From NCBI GenBank assembly GCA_963995525.1, contig OZ023210.1:8328586-8392585 (forward strand): a stretch of DNA of 64,000 nucleotides, given 5' to 3'. Origin of the DNA: Escarpia spicata. Taxonomy: Eukaryota > Annelida > Polychaeta > Sabellida > Siboglinidae. Made by a program: the position numbers and the translations under genes. Shown here piece by piece: positions 50,601-62,377 of the stretch. Position 1 is the first letter of the stretch; each line of letters opens with the position of its first letter. Below the pieces are notes generated by a model. The model had not been told where the DNA came from and did not search any database. It worked only from the letters and a program-made list of their open reading frames with translations.

Positions 50601-52191
50601 GAAATGGGAATGGACGGGTGACAGGGGAATATCCGAGACGTCGTTGTCATGGAGAATGCAATGATTACGAAGGAATATGTCGCATATAGGGGACAGCATC
50701 TGTGAAAGTTGTAGTGTTGCGTAACTTGCATTGGTAATCTTCTCTAAATACATGCATGACCTTATACCAATGAAGCACTGAACGGACACAAACATTGCCT
50801 TGTTTTAGAGGAGCTGGTGATACGAAGCTTTTAAGGGAAAACATATTTATTCGTCACACAATAATAATGAGCATCAATATATAGAATGAACGTAGTGATA
50901 CGCCGGACAGCAGCCCTCTCTGGCGTCGTCATTCGCTCTGTTCCGACAATGACAGCCCGCTTGGTTTAGATTTAGATTACAGGTTATTTGCCAGAGTTCT
51001 TCTTAAAGTTTAGTATCTTCGAATGTTAAGTTCATTTGTGAGCCATTTTAGAGGCTTGCGAAGATACTATAGTAAATGGGGGCATTTGCACTACCTCCAA
51101 AATTATTTCTGCGATGTGATATTTTGGATCCAACTGCAAGGACAGGCCAAGACGGATCGGAGTTTCATATATATACTTTCTACTGCAGTAGGTGGTCGAA
51201 CGAGTATATAGCACTTCCCAGTTTATATACCAGCCCTATAAATAGACAACAGAATAATTATGTTCTTCATGTTTCATTTGTACATGAATTAAGTCTTGCT
51301 CCTGTTTTAGTGCAAGGGTCATAGAACAGTTAGCATCCCAGTTATATTTCAAACAATGTAGGACCTAGACAACCGTGATATTTGAAATTTGAAAACGTAC
51401 TGTCGATATGAATTGAGTGCAATACATATTATTTATTAGGCATATTAAACATTTTAGTGGTATCGAGTGTAACGGTAGTGAAATTATGCAGTTTTTGAAG
51501 AGTTTACTTGGTGGGGAGTTGTTTGCCTTTTTTCTTCCCACAACACACGTGGGTGCAGGCTATTTGTGTAAATATTGATGGGCAGCATGCGTGCATACGT
51601 TCTAAAAGAGCTGGATGTACGTGGTTTAGGCTACACTTGTTGTGAATGTTAATGACATTACAGCGGTAGTTGAGAAGAAATGTCAGAATTTTCACAGGTC
51701 CAGTTTTCTTATAATTTGACCAAATGTTACCATGGCCACCAGTGAGAAACTCATGTGCGCCCCTTGTTGTTCTTGCTGTGTTAATCAATTACGACATGAT
51801 AACTAATAGATTCGTTCTACCGGACGCGTCGGAGGTTTACTCGAGGCGATCGATGCTTGGCCGAATAGGTCCATGCTCGGATTGTGACCAGTCTAGACTC
51901 TAGACGGTTCCCGACGGCCAGATCACGAGTTGACTTCCCCAAGACTACAAGCCATATGATACAAATCGCTGGTCGTCAGCCCGTCGTTCTACAGCCTACC
52001 GATAGTATCTAATTTGTATCAGTTATACCGATTATTAACGGGTCTAGACTGATTTATAAACATGTTTTCATGTTATAAGTACATACCACGCGTAGATTCA
52101 TTTTGCTCCTTCGAGCAAGGCTGCTGCCCGCCCGAAGCGAATCTCGTTATGTATACAGACGATAATGATATTATGCAAACATTTGTCATTA
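50601..52191. other. No gene recognised
   Basis: Short ORFs at 51032-51324 and 51504-51788 (minus) have plausible composition. A strong-looking minus-strand acceptor (tggcctgtccttgcag) lies near 51133-51148. No domain or consistent exon chain emerges. Confidence 0.35.
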
Positions 52192-52335
52192 GCTGCATTC
52201 ACACCTACATAATTAAAACGGTTTAGCTAAACCGGTTCATGTTTGAAAATTTTGAGCGTTCATACATGAAATAGCTAAACCGTTTTAAGGATGAAGTTGG
52301 TATGCGCACATGCGCAAGCTATAATAACAAAATTG

Positions 52336-52551
52336 TTAACGATGTCCCCCTGACCCCGCCTCGGCGCCCTCGCTCAGGTCGCGGTTCAGACGATTGGCAA
52401 TGCACCGATATATAATTATATTTCCTTCTAAATCGGACTACCCCCGATCGTCTCCCCACAACTCCAGTAACAGCCGAACTTCCCCATCGTCCCAATTGTC
52501 GCGTCGCACTTGTGTTTCTTTAGATTTTGCGTCGATCGAAGTCGAAGACAT
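52336..52551 (-). pseudogene. Myb/SANT-like domain remnant, left arm
   Basis: On the minus strand ATG at 52551 opens MSSTSIDAKSKETQVRR, then NWDDGEVRLLLELWGDD, a TAG where the other arm has CAG, SDLEGNIIIYRCIANRLNRD, and a stop at 52336. The W..GEVRLLLELWGD....L.G....I...IA..L pattern is the first part of the Myb/SANT-like DNA-binding domain found in many transposon-associated proteins and in trihelix-type regulators. The end of the domain is missing and the internal stop makes it non-functional. Confidence 0.6.
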
Positions 52552-53022
52552 GATTGCGCCAAAATGTTGTTTATGTTTACGTTATAGACAGGAAGCGACG
52601 AGGCGCGAGATCGAATGCGCATGACTGTGACATGCTTAACACGTTTTAGCTAATCCGCTTGCGGTCACACTTGCAACTTGAACCGTTTTAGCTAAAACGG
52701 TTTAACTAAACCACCTACTGAAGTGGATTAGCTAAACCGTTTAAGTTAAAACGTCTGTTTTCTGACTGGATACGGCTGACAGTCAGAAAACACACGTGTG
52801 AACGCGATTTAGCGTTAAAACGTTTTAACTAAAACGGTTTAGCTAATCCACTTCAGTAGGTGGTTTAGTTAAACCGTTTTAGCTAAAACGGTTCAAGTTG
52901 CAAGTGTGAACGCAAGCGGATTAGCTAAAACGTTTTAAGCACGTCACAGTCATGCGCATTCGAACTCACGCCTCGTCGTTTCCTGTCTATAACGTAAACA
53001 TAAACAACATTTTGGCGCAATC

Positions 53023-53225
53023 ATGTCTTTGATCGACGCAAAATCCAAAGGCAAAGAAACGCAAGTGGGACGATGGGGAAGTTCGGCTGTTACTGCAGTT
53101 GTGGGGAGACGATATGGTGCAGTCCGATTTAGAAGGAACCGGCCGAAATATAATTATATATCGGTGCATTGCCGATGGTCTGAACCGCGACCTGAGGCTG
53201 AGCGAGGGCGCCGAGGCGGGGTCAG
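53023..53225 (+). pseudogene. Myb/SANT-like domain remnant, right arm
   Basis: Mirror image of the left-arm remnant. ATG at 53023 opens MSLIDAKSKGKETQV, then a 14-bp deletion compared with the other arm shifts the frame. The next frame reads DDGEVRLLLQLWGDD, then MVQSDLEGTGRNIIIYRCIA and DGLNRDLRLSEGAEAG. It retains VQ and TGRN, which the left arm has lost. Together the two arms imply an ancestral Myb/SANT-like reading frame beginning in this ATG context. Confidence 0.6.
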
Positions 53226-53386
53226 GGGCCACTTTCTTATGCTAGCTTGCGCATGTGCGCATACAAACGTCCTCCTTAAAACGGTTTAGTTATTGCATGT
53301 GTGAACGCTCACAATTTTCAAAGATGAACCGGTTTAACTAAAACGGTTTAGCTAAATCGTTTTAATTCTGTAGGTGTGAATGCAGC

Positions 53387-53908
53387 TATTGACAGGAAAT
53401 CTCGGAAACGTCTGCTCTAAACCGGGTTGCTGTTGCCGAGCAGGGGGAGTGGGGAAATTCGCAAGTAATTATGATGAAGATCCAGGCACCAGAATACAGG
53501 AAGCTAATGCGAGGTCTGCGTGGTCTTGATATCGCGGGATCGTAGGCATCTATCGCACGACCGTGTTTGTTTGAGCGCGTTGCCTGGGCGCACCTAAACC
53601 TAACGACCAAATCGATCCCAGATATAAATAAAACAGCTCTTAAATATGGTTCGACAACAATGCAGCTATATACAAAGCCATATTAAAAGGCAGGTTTGGA
53701 TATTGACTAATGATGTTAATAAAGTATAATGTTAAGGCACACGCGCACACGCACACACGCAAACACGCAAACACGCACACACGCACACACGCACACACGC
53801 ACACACGCACACACGCACACACGCACACACGCACACACGCATACACGCACCCAAACTTTACATTCAAGAACAGCTGCCAACAATATCCAAAACTGATATG
53901 TGTATGCA

Positions 53909-53948
<40 letters not shown>

Positions 53949-55001
53949 TGTCACAGCGACTATGTTTCGCAGAAGTTGGCTTGGGTGATCGGTTTTACTG
54001 GTGCCCCAAATGAATAATTTCGTCGCAATTCGTCGAGGTTAGTGCGTGCGCCTTACCTTGAACTGGATTAATCAGTACTTCAATAAATATGGCGCGAAAA
54101 ACTGTGTTCGTTAGGTTCTCACACGTTTCACACCAAAACCAGTTATAACGCAATATCCATGGGCATGCAATACTATAGTCATTCTGGTATAAAACATCAT
54201 CAAAGCGCCCTTCAAGCAATGTGTCCATGCAGAGAAACATCAAGTCAAAACTATTCACAAAACAATCATCCATTAACCAACAGATATCTACCAAACAGTT
54301 ATTTATCCCCAAACCTAAAACATCGTTTACACTTACAGTTGAGGATCGTATTATATAACAGTTTGGCAATGTTCTCGGGATTCTGCATGGAAATTCTTAC
54401 TTACTTACTTATGGAAATACGTCAAATAGTATATAAGCTATGTTGACAACTATACATGAAATTATAAATATTAATCATAATATTGCATGAACTTGAAACG
54501 TAGTGTGTTATGATATCACATTCCTGCTACATTTGGTTATATCAGTCGTCTCGCACATCACATCAGTCGTCTCGCACATCATATCAGTCGTCTCGCACAT
54601 CATATCAGTCGTCTCGCACGTCACATCATGCATGATGCCGAGCACTAGGCGAAACTCGGTGCCATTTGCGACTCACTCCATGTCAAACTTTCAATACATT
54701 CACATACATTATATCGCTTTAGTCAGCATGTCCAGGTTCATATTGTCTATTGGAAAATCTGCCTCCTTATCACCAGCATTATGAATTAAATAAGCATAAC
54801 ATCCTTCGAACATTGCCAAAATTGCCAACCTGCTCCGCCCGCCATCTTCGATTTCGTTTTGCAAAAGGTGTTCTCTACCTACGTCGATAAAGCAATAAAC
54901 GGCGATGACTTGGTGATGCTTTCGTGTTCAGAAACACGTTTGAAAAGGTCGTGCAGTTATATATTTATGTTACGCTTATTTACTTTTCCATTAGTTATTT
55001 T
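53387..55001. other. Mixed sequence with microsatellites and a 21-bp repeat
   Basis: It contains (ACACGC)n at 53736-53845, (TGCG)n at 53905-53950 and four copies of a 21-bp unit (ATATCAGTCGTCTCGCACATC-type) at 54540-54626. A minus-strand ORF (54369 downward) meets a strong donor-like CAAG/GTAAGG at about 54060. It is unrecognised and treated as a finding only. Confidence 0.5.
54540..54626. repeat. 21-bp tandem repeat, 4 copies
   Basis: The unit is ATCAGTCGTCTCGCACATCA plus one base, with CACATCAC/CACATCAT variants. Confidence 0.9.
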
Positions 55002-55254
55002 ATCATGTATCTCACATTAACTGTTTGAAGGATGGGTTGCCAAATATGTACCGCAAAATATATATCTTAACCGCCATGAAACTTATACAGACAGGCCAGG
55101 CCGGAAATGAGAATGCGTATAAAATCGCACTTTCCAGCTGATCTCGTGATAATTATTGTATTTCTTTCCGATGTGCATTGACGCGCTTTCTAAACACTTT
55201 TTGCGCCTAATCTGTGTTAAATACATTCAAAATCATCGCTGATGCGTATTAAAA
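55002..55254 (+). repeat. Interspersed repeat, left member of an inverted pair
   Basis: It matches the reverse complement of 57301-57546 over about 245 bp at roughly 85-90 percent. Shared words include GGGTTGCCAAATATGTACCG, CTTTCCAGCTGATCTCGTGA and TCAAAATCATCGCTGATG. There is no ORF. It may be a MITE or the arm of a larger element. Confidence 0.75.
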
Positions 55255-56080
55255 ATCAACGGACTGCTGTTCGGATGTTATGAAGTGAACTGGTAAGCAA
55301 GTCTAGCAAGTGGCTTCGTGATCGACGCCGACATAATTTATACGACCATAAAAGAGTTGTCAGACTATGAAAACATGTTGCACAGTCGTCGATGACCCGT
55401 ATCCGAATCCAACCCCTTGAAAAGACCCGGGCGCAAAACGTTTGATTCATATATTTTTTTCGCTCGACAAACACATCACGCCGTCCGACAAATTACCCCA
55501 GTCGACCGAATTGTCTCTGACGCAGACATTCGTAAAAAGCGCTGCGTTTCTTCATTTTGATCTGATGCTACACTACAACATCGAATTGACGTTCATACGC
55601 TGCGTTGATGTTGATAACAGACCTGCTAATGACTACTAAGTAGGTTTACCAACACCCGACCAAGTCTGCGGTCAACCGGTACGCCCGATGCACAATTGAC
55701 GTCGTTGTTTTGCCTCGGGCGTAATATCGATTGATAGGATCCTGCGAGGGGCATTTGACGTCTGGATTGAGCTAACCGCAGGGATTGACGACTAGTTGTC
55801 AACACTCTCGCCGACTGTCGTGCTGTTGCTACCGTTGCAACGGAATGGTTTGCAGAGACGGTGTAATTCCTGGTTGCAATTTCCAAGCTGGGAGAAGTGT
55901 CCGTTGACAAGTGTTTGATAAACATGATACAACTGGAAATCACGTCACATCTTATGTGCAAGGAGGATGCTCGAGATAAAGATCTGACTATACAATAAAT
56001 GTGCCCGTAATCACATGCACACACGCACGTACGCACGTACGCACGTACGCACGCATGCAACCACTCACCCACTGTCTCAT
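55255..56080. other. No gene recognised
   Basis: Mixed composition between the repeat and the (ACTC)n tract. The ORFs are short and overlapping with no visible domain. Confidence 0.4.
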
Positions 56081-56600
56081 TCACGCACTCACTCACTCAC
56101 TCACTCACTCACTCACTCACTCACTCACTCACTCACTCACTCACTCACTCACTCACTCACTCACTCACTCACTCACTCACTCACTCACTCACTCACTCAC
56201 TCACTCACTCACTCACTCACTCACTCACTCACTCACTCACTCACTCACTCACTCACTCACTCACTCACTCACTCACTCACTCACTCACTCACTCACTCAC
56301 TCACTCACTCACTCACTCACTCACTCACTCACTCACTCACTCACTCACTCACTCACTCACTCACTCACTCACTCACTCACTCACTCACTCACTCACTCAC
56401 TCACTCACTCACTCACTCACTCACTCACTCACTCACTCACTCACTCACTCACTCACTCACTCACTCACTCACTCACTCACTCACTCACTCACTCACTCAC
56501 TCACTCACTCACTCACTCACTCACTCACTCACTCTCTCACTCACTCACTCACTCACTCACTCACTCACTCACTCACTCACTCACTCATTCACTCACTCAC
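56081..56600. repeat. (ACTC)n tetranucleotide array, about 0.5 kb
   Basis: Nearly perfect CACT repeat with isolated interruptions (CTCT at about 56533, CATT at about 56587). It is preceded by (GTACGCAC)-type repeats at 56020-56050. Ser/Leu/Thr/His frames through it are artefacts. Confidence 0.97.
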
Positions 56601-57202
56601 GCATGCACGTACGCAAAACACAGTATCTTATCCCCATCCGTTTCCACCCTAGTCTCCCATGAAAAGCTCCAGCCTCTGAATCAGGTTTATATTGCTCCTC
56701 CGACATGTTATTTTGCTGGAATGGTCAATTAATGTTACGCAGCTTTACAATTTATGTTCGGAACACTATTAATTTGTGTTTGTATTGACAAGTCTCGTAC
56801 ACTTATCAATTGCAACGAAGATAACCTTTTTATAACGGAGGCATCAGTGTTTTGGAGGAATACATAACCAGCTATACGGAGTTTTCATGGTCCGCTATTC
56901 AAACATATCAGGCAGATCATGCAAGACATCGGGGAGATGTATACCAGCTTGTTTCTGTTTTTACATCATGATTTATTTATTTATTTTTATTTATTCATTT
57001 TAGCAGATTTGTTTGATTTAATTAATCTTCCAAAAAAAAATATATTTAATATTTAATTAACTTTACCAAATAGCGGTTTACATAATTTATAGAAGTTCCG
57101 TCTTAATCGTGATATATAATTACAACACAATTACAAATATCGATATGCGAATGCGTGAATGTGTTTGATTAGCCAATGTACAGAATTTAGTGTTTTGTCT
57201 AT

Positions 57203-57208
57203 AATATA

Positions 57209-57300
<92 letters not shown>
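57203..57300. repeat. (TA)n microsatellite
   Basis: About 49 TA dinucleotides with one TATGTA interruption near the start. The block directly abuts the right member of the inverted repeat pair. Confidence 0.96.
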
Positions 57301-57304
<4 letters not shown>

Positions 57305-57546
57305 ATACTCATCAGCGATGATTTTGAATGTATTTAACACAGATTAGGTGCAACAAATGTTTAGAAAGCGCGCCAATGCACAACGGAAAGAAAGACATTA
57401 ATTATCACGAGATCAGCTGGAAAGTGTGATTTTATACGCATTCTCTTTTCCGGTCTGTCTGTATAAATTTATTACCGGTTAAGTATGTATTTTGCGGTAC
57501 ATATTTGGCAACCCATGCGTCAAACAGTTAAAGTGAGATGCATGAC
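57301..57546 (-). repeat. Interspersed repeat, right member of an inverted pair
   Basis: Reverse-oriented partner of 55002-55254, with the same ends (TGATACTCATCAGCGATGAT inside, CATGCATGACA-like outside). Its inner end touches the (TA)n tract. Confidence 0.75.
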
Positions 57547-58534
57547 AATCAATTTATTTTTGTCTATTAAAGTGGTGTATTTATAGACACATGTTTATAT
57601 TCGAATTTACATTTAAATATTAATATAAACCTTTGTATTTCTTCACATTCACATATACAAATTGCTCGACTATAACTACAATCATAAACTCTCTCTTAAA
57701 CAAATATTTCCAACACATATTTCAAACACAATTATAAGCACATTTCAATCATTTAATGTCTACAACAGCATGTATTTAATAGGCTGTTTTGACTACGTGC
57801 ATAATATCAAATCATAATATATATTTTTAATTCTTCGTTATATTGTGTCACCCTGTTTAATTCCACATTACATAAGTTATCAAGATCATCGCACAAAAGA
57901 CATTTCGAATTCGAAATCGGTGTTATTTTAACCGTGTTCACCCATAGGCTTCTGTTATACGTGGCACGCATTCAAGGATCATACTTGTTTGTTTTTACGA
58001 GTAACGCGATAACCTGTCAAACAATGATATGATCTCACCCATGCTTCTAGAAAACAAAAAATGTCATAAAGGTTTATGACCCGGACGTGATTCGTTCAAA
58101 GTCATGTCAGTTAGACTTGATCTAAAGATTCGTCGATCGCGATCTCACGACAGAGGATAGTTCGCAGTAAAACACACATGTCACGTTATACCACGTGCTG
58201 TTCTTTGACAAGCACACATGCGTTTAGTTTGCACACGGTAGAGTATTTAACAATGTGTATGTAGGTGAAGGTACACGTTTTGATCGAGTTATCATGAAAT
58301 CATGTTACATTGTATATTATACATGAACTACTGCGCCGTATATCTGTGCTAACATCCTGACCGCCCAAATATGTGGTTTTAATAAACCAAGTTGCAACAA
58401 GAATGAACATTATGTAGCTGTATGAATATCGACCTTATACACAATTGTAGTTAAACATTAAACATGCAATGTTAACATTTTCAGACCGAAATATTCAAAA
58501 CATCATTATTTGTTGATGATTAGTTGAGATGTTA

Positions 58535-58583
<49 letters not shown>

Positions 58584-60205
58584 GTATGCGTTAAAACTTG
58601 TAATGATTTTAATCTAAAACCATCAAGCATTTAACCTTCTGTGTGTCAATAGTTTTGTTTTTTGATATTATCGCCTCTAATACGTAAGCACCAATGTTGT
58701 GACGTCATAGAATAACTCTGTGACGTGCGTCTGGTAGTGTGCACCCATGTGTGATCGAATGTGCGTGCTTGCGCAAATAACAGTTACTGTGACGTGGTAG
58801 GCCCATCAACTTATAATCAAGTCACAAAGAGCAACATTTTCTTTCGAAAATAACTAGCTATATCCGATTATTCGGAAGTAAAACAAAGCGTTCTACTAGG
58901 ACTTCATGGGCATACAAATTTAAAATTATTTTCAGGGTGATTTTCCCGGATAAAGATTGCGCATGGTGCGTGCGCGCGCATATATGCAATGTTCCACCCA
59001 ATAATCAGGCAATTAATCGCTTGTGTAAACGAGCCTCTTATCAGCAAGTTTGTTTGGCTCGTGTCCTGGCATTAGCGGAAAAAACACCTTACAATAGGTA
59101 TCAATTCAAACCTTTAAACTGTCTTCCTAGTTCGACAAGCATTCCTCCGCAATATAATCGCCGACACGTTGACTAACGCTTAGACAATGCCTCTTCCGCG
59201 ATATCGGACCCCGACCGCTGTCGGATCTTCGGCGTCTCGCAGCGACCTCGGCATCCGACACAACAACGGCAAATCCGACTCGGAAATCATTACTCAGCGC
59301 CAACGCGTAATTACCACGTTAATTATATATCATTCGACAAGCGATCCTCGCAGACAATGGCCGACGCACAGTTCTCGCGTTCGTTTCATAACCGTAACCG
59401 ACACGCTGCTATTACCGATGGTCCCGTTTTCGCACTAGTCCCGCCCATGCATTGTCTGCGTGATTGTCTCTTTGTCGACGTCAGACGACGCAGGTAGCAT
59501 CTAGTCTTTGACCGTAAGTGCCCTCGATCGCCCGGTTTGATATAACCACCTGTGTTCGCTCGTAGACACGCAAACCGAGGTAGATATGAGATGTAGACGC
59601 CAAAATTGCAAGGTTCTTGTATAGCAATCGCACAGCAGATCTACAATCAGTAATAAGCTGAAAACGGTAATAATTAACTTTAGACCCACGGTGATATAAG
59701 GCGAAGTGTTGTCAAGTTGAATATATACGACTTCTAGTGACGTCTATGATCACGTGACTCTTCAACCAATTCCGTCTTTTGTTGCTTCTCTCAACTCTCA
59801 GACTCACTCAACCAACATGCAGCATCAAAAAGCTAAATTTGAAGAAATACATGTGTGTTACTGGAGAGCATGCATATATATCGTGATTTTATTGCTTTGA
59901 ACATTTACATATTCCTGGGGTTAGTTTCACTAAGATAATTAAGCTCATAAGGAAAATCCACCAAGAAATTGTTAAATTTTAATAGCTTTTTCAAAATGAA
60001 AAAGCCGCCACCGTATCACTGAGGACACTATTTCCGTTGACACACCGGCGGAAGTGTCCCGGTGGCGCACCCTGGTGATGACAGTTTTCAGTATACAAGA
60101 TCACTGTTAAGGAGCGAAATCGATTTTAAAGAGGAAAGCCTGGCTTATGAGTTCTTAGGAATGTTAGTGAAGCGATATATCGTAGTCCGTATTAGAAGGT
60201 TACAC
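57547..60205. other. AT-rich non-coding DNA
   Basis: It contains a (TA)n tract at 58537-58580, TGACGTCA-type words near 58699 and a CpG-rich patch at 59190-59420. The ORFs at 58937-59438 show no recognisable product. Confidence 0.4.
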
Positions 60206-60478
60206 AGAGAAGGTATAAATATTAAATATAACTATAAATATTGTCAAACATAGAGAAGATATAAATATTAAATATAAATATTGACATACATAGAGAAGAT
60301 ATAAATAGTATATATAAATATTGACAAACATAGAGTAGATATAAATATTAAATATAAATATTGACATACATAGAGAATATATAAATATTATATATAAATA
60401 TTGACAAACATAGAGTAGATATAAATATTAAATATAAATATAAATATTGACATACATAGAGAATATATAAATATAAGG
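60206..60478. repeat. 40-bp AT-rich minisatellite with dimeric order
   Basis: The unit reads GAGAAGATATAAATATTAAA, then TATAAATATTGACATACATA, about six and a half copies. Copies alternate between GACATACATAGAGAA and GACAAACATAGAGTA junctions, giving an 80-bp higher-order period. Confidence 0.9.
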
Positions 60479-61630
60479 GACAAGAATCGCGGAAGATTAT
60501 TTGCATCAAATTTTTAATGCATTGTAATCCTTGTATTTTCACTCACGAATACGCAAACCGATGTGGCAATGCAACATAGAGTGCTGCACCTTGTAAGTTC
60601 TCACTTAACATTAAGTAATGGGAATAATTAATTATTACGCAGATTAACATATTAAACTGAGTAAATGTGTTATGACACAACGAAAATTGCTAGCACAGCA
60701 TCGCGATGTCACATATCGCACCATACGTATCATTTATAGGTTAACGTAACTATAGTTACTTAGATCGACCTTACGTATGGGGGTCAACATAAGTTGATCT
60801 TACTCTTATACCCCCGAGGCACGCCAACACAAGACTGTTTATACTGGTTCTGATATATCGAATGTTCGTTGGAACTGGTGCTAAACTAACGTCGCCGTGA
60901 ACAAAGGGTTATTTGAAAACTGTCATGTCAACACACATCCGTTTTTTTTGCCAGAGCCACTACGCCATTATTACCACACCCGTTAAACGCATTGTTATTT
61001 CCCATTGTCACGCGCGTCGTCGATATAACCGGACGAGCGATTATCGCAATGATTATCGCCTTAATGAAAATTCCAGAATCTTGTTCTAGGTATCTGACTA
61101 CACAGGAAATCAAAGCGTCTTATCGGTCGTCCAATTAATAGAGCCGCGAACACAGGACAGCCTTTGAAGAAAACACTAAAGATGATCTTTATAAAAACGC
61201 CATCATCGACAGGTGTATAGAATTTCCGATGTGCGTCAGATCTCGCACCGGGACGAACGACGCGATAAGGCTCGAGGCTTTGTGTGTGGCTCAAGGGTCA
61301 ACACACGTCGAGTGACAACCTGTATTGAGATCTACTGTCGTTGCATAACACTGATTTATTTGGATTTATTTATTAATGCACTTTCGTTAGCTTTTGTATG
61401 AGTGAGTTTGTACAGTACAGAAAAGCAAAATGTTATCACAAATGTGTAAAAAAATAACCATAAAAGATACTTAAATGGCCATTCTTGATTTATAAAAAAA
61501 AAATTTTGGATACATTAATGGCATTGTGTTTTGTTATAACACATACCTCAATGAACCATTTCTAATTAACTAAAACAATGAGAAGTATGTTTTAACACGG
61601 GGGATCCATTCGGGGGATTCATTTCCACGC
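60479..61630. other. No gene recognised
   Basis: AT-rich sequence with no supported ORF, RNA gene or element. Confidence 0.4.
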
Positions 61631-61665
61631 CGTTGTAAATGGACTTGCGCGGTCCATTTACAACG
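61631..61665. other. Perfect 14-bp hairpin
   Basis: CGTTGTAAATGGAC (61631-61644), a 7-base loop TTGCGCG, then GTCCATTTACAACG (61652-61665). No poly-T follows, so a terminator role is not implied. It may mark a repeat end or a structured transcript. Confidence 0.8.
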
Positions 61666-61738
61666 TGGATCAATTTACAACATCTAACTTGCCGTCGGAC
61701 GGACAGTCCAACAGGCCGAAAGGACAAACGAACAAAAG

Positions 61739-61835
61739 AATGAACGAACGAACGAACGAACGAACGAACGAACGAACGAACGAACGAACGAACGAACGAA
61801 CGAACGAACGAACGAACGAACGAACGAACGAACGA

Positions 61836-61866
<31 letters not shown>

Positions 61867-61890
61867 AACGAACGAACGAATGAACGAACG
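61739..61890. repeat. (AACG)n tetranucleotide array
   Basis: About 38 copies of GAAC with isolated variants (GAGC, GAAT). Both strands give open low-complexity frames (NERT, FVRS repeats). Confidence 0.97.
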
Positions 61891-62057
61891 AATTTTGCAG
61901 ATGAAAGCACGGTACTAAAGAACATGACTACCAATAGAAAGGCATACGCACGATGCCAGTAATGACTTCTCTCTGACGCTCCACGAAAATGTGTTCATAT
62001 CAACAACGTGTGTGGCTGCGGATTATATGTATTGAGCGTTGACGGACTGCACTGATC

Positions 62058-62090
62058 AGATGATGGTGATGGTGATGGTGATGGTGATGA
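62058..62090. repeat. (GATGGT)n short microsatellite
   Basis: Five to six copies of GATGGT. Confidence 0.85.
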
Positions 62091-62273
62091 TGCAGATGAT
62101 CAGGTTAACAAATGTTTTCAAAAGAAGTGTCAATCATAAATGGTATCACCAAATACCACCAAGCACTCGAGGGATATACACAGATAATGTATTGAGCCAT
62201 CAAGTGAATCATCTCCTACGCGGATAAATTGCGTGGTTCTTGTTGTGTCATAGGCGACAACTCTCTATACAGA

Positions 62274-62317
62274 TGTGTAACTGTTATATATATATATATA
62301 TATATAACAGTTACACA
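62274..62317. repeat. Perfect AT-rich palindrome 1 (44 bp)
   Basis: TGTGTAACTGTTA(TA)n followed by TAACAGTTACACA: fully self-complementary, able to extrude as a cruciform. Confidence 0.92.
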
Positions 62318-62377
62318 CTAACAGGTAATATATATATTATATATATATATATATATATAATATATATTACCTGTTAG
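62318..62377. repeat. Perfect AT-rich palindrome 2 (60 bp)
   Basis: CTAACAGGTAATATATA...TATATTACCTGTTAG: fully self-complementary and directly abutting palindrome 1. Confidence 0.92.

Larger units (their letters stand above)
52192..53386. mobile_element. 1195-bp palindromic (foldback-type) DNA transposon
   Basis: The element starts GCTGCATTCACACC and ends GGTGTGAATGCAGC, flanked by TA on both sides. The two arms (52192-52768 and 52780-53386) are reverse complements along their whole length with indels. They meet at an 11-base loop between GTTTTCTGACTG and CAGTCAGAAAAC. The 14-bp palindrome GGTTTAGCTAAACC and relatives recur many times in both arms, as do GTGTGAACGC words, suggesting nested or multiplied binding sites. 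No intact transposase is present. The TA flanks fit a TA-target element but could be coincidence. Confidence 0.85.

Noticed and set aside
56001..56732. Ser-Leu-Thr-His repeat ORFs of 215-243 codons
   Set aside because: Translation of (ACTC)n.
58937..59438. Two consecutive ORFs of 79 and 83 codons on the + strand
   Set aside because: No recognisable domain, no consistent splice sites, and a CpG-rich patch explains the open frames.
61631..61665. Hairpin as a transcription terminator
   Set aside because: Bacterial-type terminators do not apply here and no T-run follows.
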